A stretch of 8,432 bases of DNA from Erysipelotrichaceae bacterium. GTDB taxonomy: Bacteria > Bacillota_I > Bacilli_A > Erysipelotrichales > Erysipelotrichaceae. Every line of letters starts with the position of its first letter. The stretch's first letter is position 1. A program made the translations under genes and the position numbers. The DNA lies in the NCBI GenBank assembly GCA_017511325.1, contig JAFWKS010000399.1, forward strand, positions 1 to 8,432, read 5' to 3'. The notes beneath the pieces were generated by a model. The model saw only the letters and a program-made list of their open reading frames with translations. It did not search any database and was not told the origin of the DNA. Below are positions 6,868-8,432 of this stretch, piece by piece.

Positions 6868-7789
6868 TTAAGAAAGTATCGATATCATCCTTGATATCTA
6901 TAGCTCTCTTGAAACCAAGACCCATGGCATTTATGCCCAGAGCATTTTTCTGTTTCAGGACATTTACAACAACAGCCGGATTGAAACCGTATTGAGCAAC
7001 AGCTTCTTCATCCTTATAGACACTTAGACCTTCAAGAGCAAGTTCCGGATTTTCCAAAACGGCAGCGATTGCAGTTTCACGTTCCTTGAGGAAAGCATCA
7101 GCTGTATTCTGTGCGACGCGGTTATTGATGAAAAGTGCTGCCTGGATCATATCCAGTCCGGACTTCTTCTTGTATTCTTCCTGAATGTCCATATAAAGTT
7201 TGGCATTCTCATTTTTCTTCAGTGAAGCAAATAAAGCCGGTTGAGCAAGGAAGACATAGTCGACATCACTTCCGTCAGATGCTTTGCCGCTGGCCAAAGC
7301 TGCAGCTGCCATCTGAGCATTTCCTTCATAGAAAAGACTTGCGTCATACTCTTGTCCGAACAGATAATGCCAGATCCTGCTTGGAAGCATGTTTTCATTG
7401 CCGAAGAGCACAATCTTATCCTCGGCATTCATCGTTTCATCTTCATCATTCCCTGTTGAAGCAAGATAGAAATTTCCGAATGTGAGGATCGCACCGAGTT
7501 TATAGTCTGCCCCGTTGGCGATCGCTTTGATGCCGCTGGTCAGATCTACGACCAGGATATCCGGTGAAGCATCGCCTGCCCATAAGGCGCTGATAGATTC
7601 AGCAGCGACTCTGCTGTAGTTTTCATTGCCGATCTGATCATAGAAAGCCAGAACCGGTGCCCCGGTCGGCGTTGCGATCGTCAGCGAAGAAGTATCAATC
7701 GTTTCCTCTTGAGGAACTTCTTCCTTTTTTTCACCTGCACATCCCCACAGGATGATAAGCATCATTAATACAGTTAATAGTTTTTTCAT
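6821..7789 (-). CDS. ABC importer substrate-binding lipoprotein, NMT1/TauA-like
   Basis: This is the solute-capturing subunit of the importer, a 322-residue lipoprotein. Residues 1-16 are a signal peptide (KK, then a hydrophobic run), and the lipobox L-W-G-C puts the lipidated Cys at 17. A charged linker (GEKKEEVPQEE) leads into the mature domain, which begins LTIATPTGAPVLAFYD, typical of the NitT/TauT periplasmic-binding-like group. I cannot name the substrate; such proteins bind sulfonates, nitrate, pyrimidine precursors and others. The start at 7789 is preferred because GAAGGA lies 6 bases upstream; an in-frame ATG at 7810 lies upstream of the predicted transcription start near 7806. The permease gene overlaps its 3' end. 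Expression is probably activated from the CRP-type site at 7840-7855. Confidence 0.9.
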   Translation of the reverse strand: MKKLLTVLMMLIILWGCAGEKKEEVPQEETIDTSSLTIATPTGAPVLAFYDQIGNENYSRVAAESISALWAGDASPDILVVDLTSGIKAIANGADYKLGAILTFGNFYLASTGNDEDETMNAEDKIVLFGNENMLPSRIWHYLFGQEYDASLFYEGNAQMAAAALASGKASDGSDVDYVFLAQPALFASLKKNENAKLYMDIQEEYKKKSGLDMIQAALFINNRVAQNTADAFLKERETAIAAVLENPELALEGLSVYKDEEAVAQYGFNPAVVVNVLKQKNALGINAMGLGFKRAIDIKDDIDTFLNVFNVEKTGEEIYFK

Positions 7790-7805
7790 ATAGAATCCTT
7801 CTTTC

Positions 7806-7818
7806 CTCATGCATTATA
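7806..7818 (-). promoter_or_regulatory. Promoter of the importer operon
   Basis: On the - strand TATAAT is at 7818-7813, predicting a start near 7806 and a 17-base leader containing the SD. The -35 position 17 bp upstream reads CATCAT, which does not fit the consensus. That is expected of an activator-dependent promoter. Confidence 0.72.
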
Positions 7819-7825
7819 GCGGATA

Positions 7826-7834
7826 TGCTAGAAT
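7826..7834 (+). promoter_or_regulatory. Putative extended -10 of the Crp-like regulator gene
   Basis: TGCTAGAAT has the TGN extension and a TAGAAT hexamer at 7829-7834. The predicted start is near 7841, so the CRP-type site would cover about +1 to +15, a position suited to repression. No -35 is apparent. The SD before the ATG at 7860 is poor (GGA at 7848-7850). Confidence 0.45.
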
Positions 7835-7839
7835 AATGA

Positions 7840-7855
7840 TGTGATCTGGATCACA
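7840..7855. promoter_or_regulatory. CRP/FNR-type operator matching the CRP consensus
   Basis: TGTGATCTGGATCACA matches TGTGA-N6-TCACA exactly and has perfect 7-base arms. It lies in the gap between the importer operon and a Crp/Fnr-family gene. Its centre (7847.5) is 41.5 bp upstream of the start predicted from the importer TATAAT box, the class II activator position. The Crp-like protein encoded 5 bases away is the obvious ligand. Confidence 0.85.
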
Positions 7856-7859
7856 CTTT

Positions 7860-8432
7860 ATGAATATTATCGCTCTGCTCAGTGAAGAAGAAAGAAAACA
7901 TATAGTATTCAGAAAACTTGCCAAAGACGATGTTTTGTTTCATGAAAAAGACATCTGCCGTTATATCGGCATCGTATGTGAAGGCGAAGTATCGATAATA
8001 AGCTATCTCGATGACGGCAAAGAGATCATATACAACACTCTAAAAACAGACGAGATCTTCGGCAACAATCTGATCTTTTCTTCTGATCCGTATTATAAGG
8101 GAGATATAATCGCCTACAGTGATTCTCTTATCGGTCTTATCGGTAAAGAAGATCTTCTGACTATCCTTGAAAAAAACCGGGATTTCCTGATGGAGTATCT
8201 GAAGATCCAGTCTGATGCTTCAAAAGCTCTCAACAACAGGATCAGGCTTCTTTCGCTTTCTTCAGCTGAAGAGCGCTTCCGTTTCTACATGCATGAGAAC
8301 GCAAACCGGATCAGCTATGATTCCGTTGAACACCTGGCCAAGGAAATGTATCTGAGCCGGGAGACACTGGCAAGACTTCTCAGCAGACTGGAAAGCAATA
8401 ATAGTATAATCAGAGAAAATAAAGTGATAATA
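7860..8432 (+). CDS. Crp/Fnr-family transcriptional regulator, 3' end cut by window edge
   Basis: The frame is open from the ATG at 7860 to the window end: 191 codons and no stop, close to full family length. Residues 1-100 form a cyclic-nucleotide-binding-like beta-roll (VCEGEVSI at 39-46, DEIFGNN at 64-70), about 100-130 the dimer helix, and about 150-185 a Crp-type HTH. The recognition helix LSRETLARLL carries R167, E168 and R172, at the same spacing as E. coli CRP R180, E181 and R185. Positions matching the CRP cAMP contacts G71-E72 and R82-S83 read G68-N69 and about K80-G81, so cAMP binding is unlikely. Only two cysteines (C33, C40) are present, too few for an FNR iron-sulfur cluster. 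An in-frame stop at 7842-7844 makes 7860 the most upstream possible start. It probably controls the importer and itself. Confidence 0.9.
   Translation, partial: MNIIALLSEEERKHIVFRKLAKDDVLFHEKDICRYIGIVCEGEVSIISYLDDGKEIIYNTLKTDEIFGNNLIFSSDPYYKGDIIAYSDSLIGLIGKEDLLTILEKNRDFLMEYLKIQSDASKALNNRIRLLSLSSAEERFRFYMHENANRISYDSVEHLAKEMYLSRETLARLLSRLESNNSIIRENKVII

Noticed and set aside
7135..7485. 116-codon + strand open frame, with a second one at 7241-7459, opposite the lipoprotein gene
   Set aside because: Both are antisense to a convincing lipoprotein with signal peptide and lipobox, and neither has a supported start.
7790..7810. Upstream ATG at 7810 as start of the lipoprotein
   Set aside because: It lies upstream of the start site predicted from the TATAAT box, and using it would put extra residues ahead of a standard MKK signal peptide.
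7790..7812. Riboswitch upstream of the importer operon, which could have named the substrate
   Set aside because: The predicted leader is about 17 bases, far too short for a riboswitch, and no such structure is visible.

Overview
The window looks like chromosomal DNA from a low-to-mid-GC Gram-positive bacterium (Bacillota). The evidence is Shine-Dalgarno (SD) sites of the AGGAGG type, a lipobox lipoprotein, a short-form IspG of 344 residues, a CsoR-type copper sensor, and a cell-wall-type polysaccharide deacetylase with one N-terminal membrane anchor. TGA is used as a stop codon, so the standard bacterial code fits. An Erysipelotrichales-like or related gut lineage is plausible, but that is a guess from general style. 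No phage, transposon, CRISPR, tRNA or rRNA sequence was seen.

Layout, left to right. (1) Bases 1-2197 hold a copper-resistance operon on the + strand: the 3' part of a Cu(I) P-type ATPase (copA) with a CopZ-like metal-binding domain fused to its C-terminus, then csoR overlapping it by 8 bases, then a hairpin terminator. A strong internal SD sits in front of an in-frame ATG where the CopZ-like domain begins, so a free 68-residue chaperone may also be made. (2) Bases 2200-3272 hold ispG (MEP isoprenoid pathway) with its own -10 box placed for a leaderless message and a strong terminator. (3) Bases 3243-4768 hold a small multi-pass membrane protein (- strand) and a WYL-domain regulator (+ strand). 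They diverge from an intergenic region with a perfect 18-bp palindrome, an apparent operator. (4) Bases 4678-6036 hold a membrane-anchored NodB-type polysaccharide deacetylase (- strand), convergent with and overlapping the WYL gene; its terminator lies inside the end of the WYL gene. (5) Bases 6061-7818 hold a lipoprotein and a permease of a NitT/TauT-type ABC importer (- strand) with no ATPase gene beside them. (6) Bases 7860-8432 hold a Crp/Fnr-family regulator (+ strand) that runs to the window edge.

The most interesting regulation is at 7806-7860. A perfect TGTGA-N6-TCACA site lies between the Crp-like gene and the importer operon. It is centred 41.5 bp upstream of the start site predicted from the importer's TATAAT box, the class II activator position, and just downstream of the -10 proposed for the regulator's own gene. 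The regulator has the same R-E-x3-R recognition residues as E. coli CRP but lacks its main cAMP-contact residues. This suggests a local circuit, activation of the importer and self-repression, driven by something other than cAMP. A second theme is that three genes without a usable SD (ispG, the WYL regulator and the deacetylase) each have a -10 hexamer 6-7 bases before the ATG, which points to leaderless transcripts.
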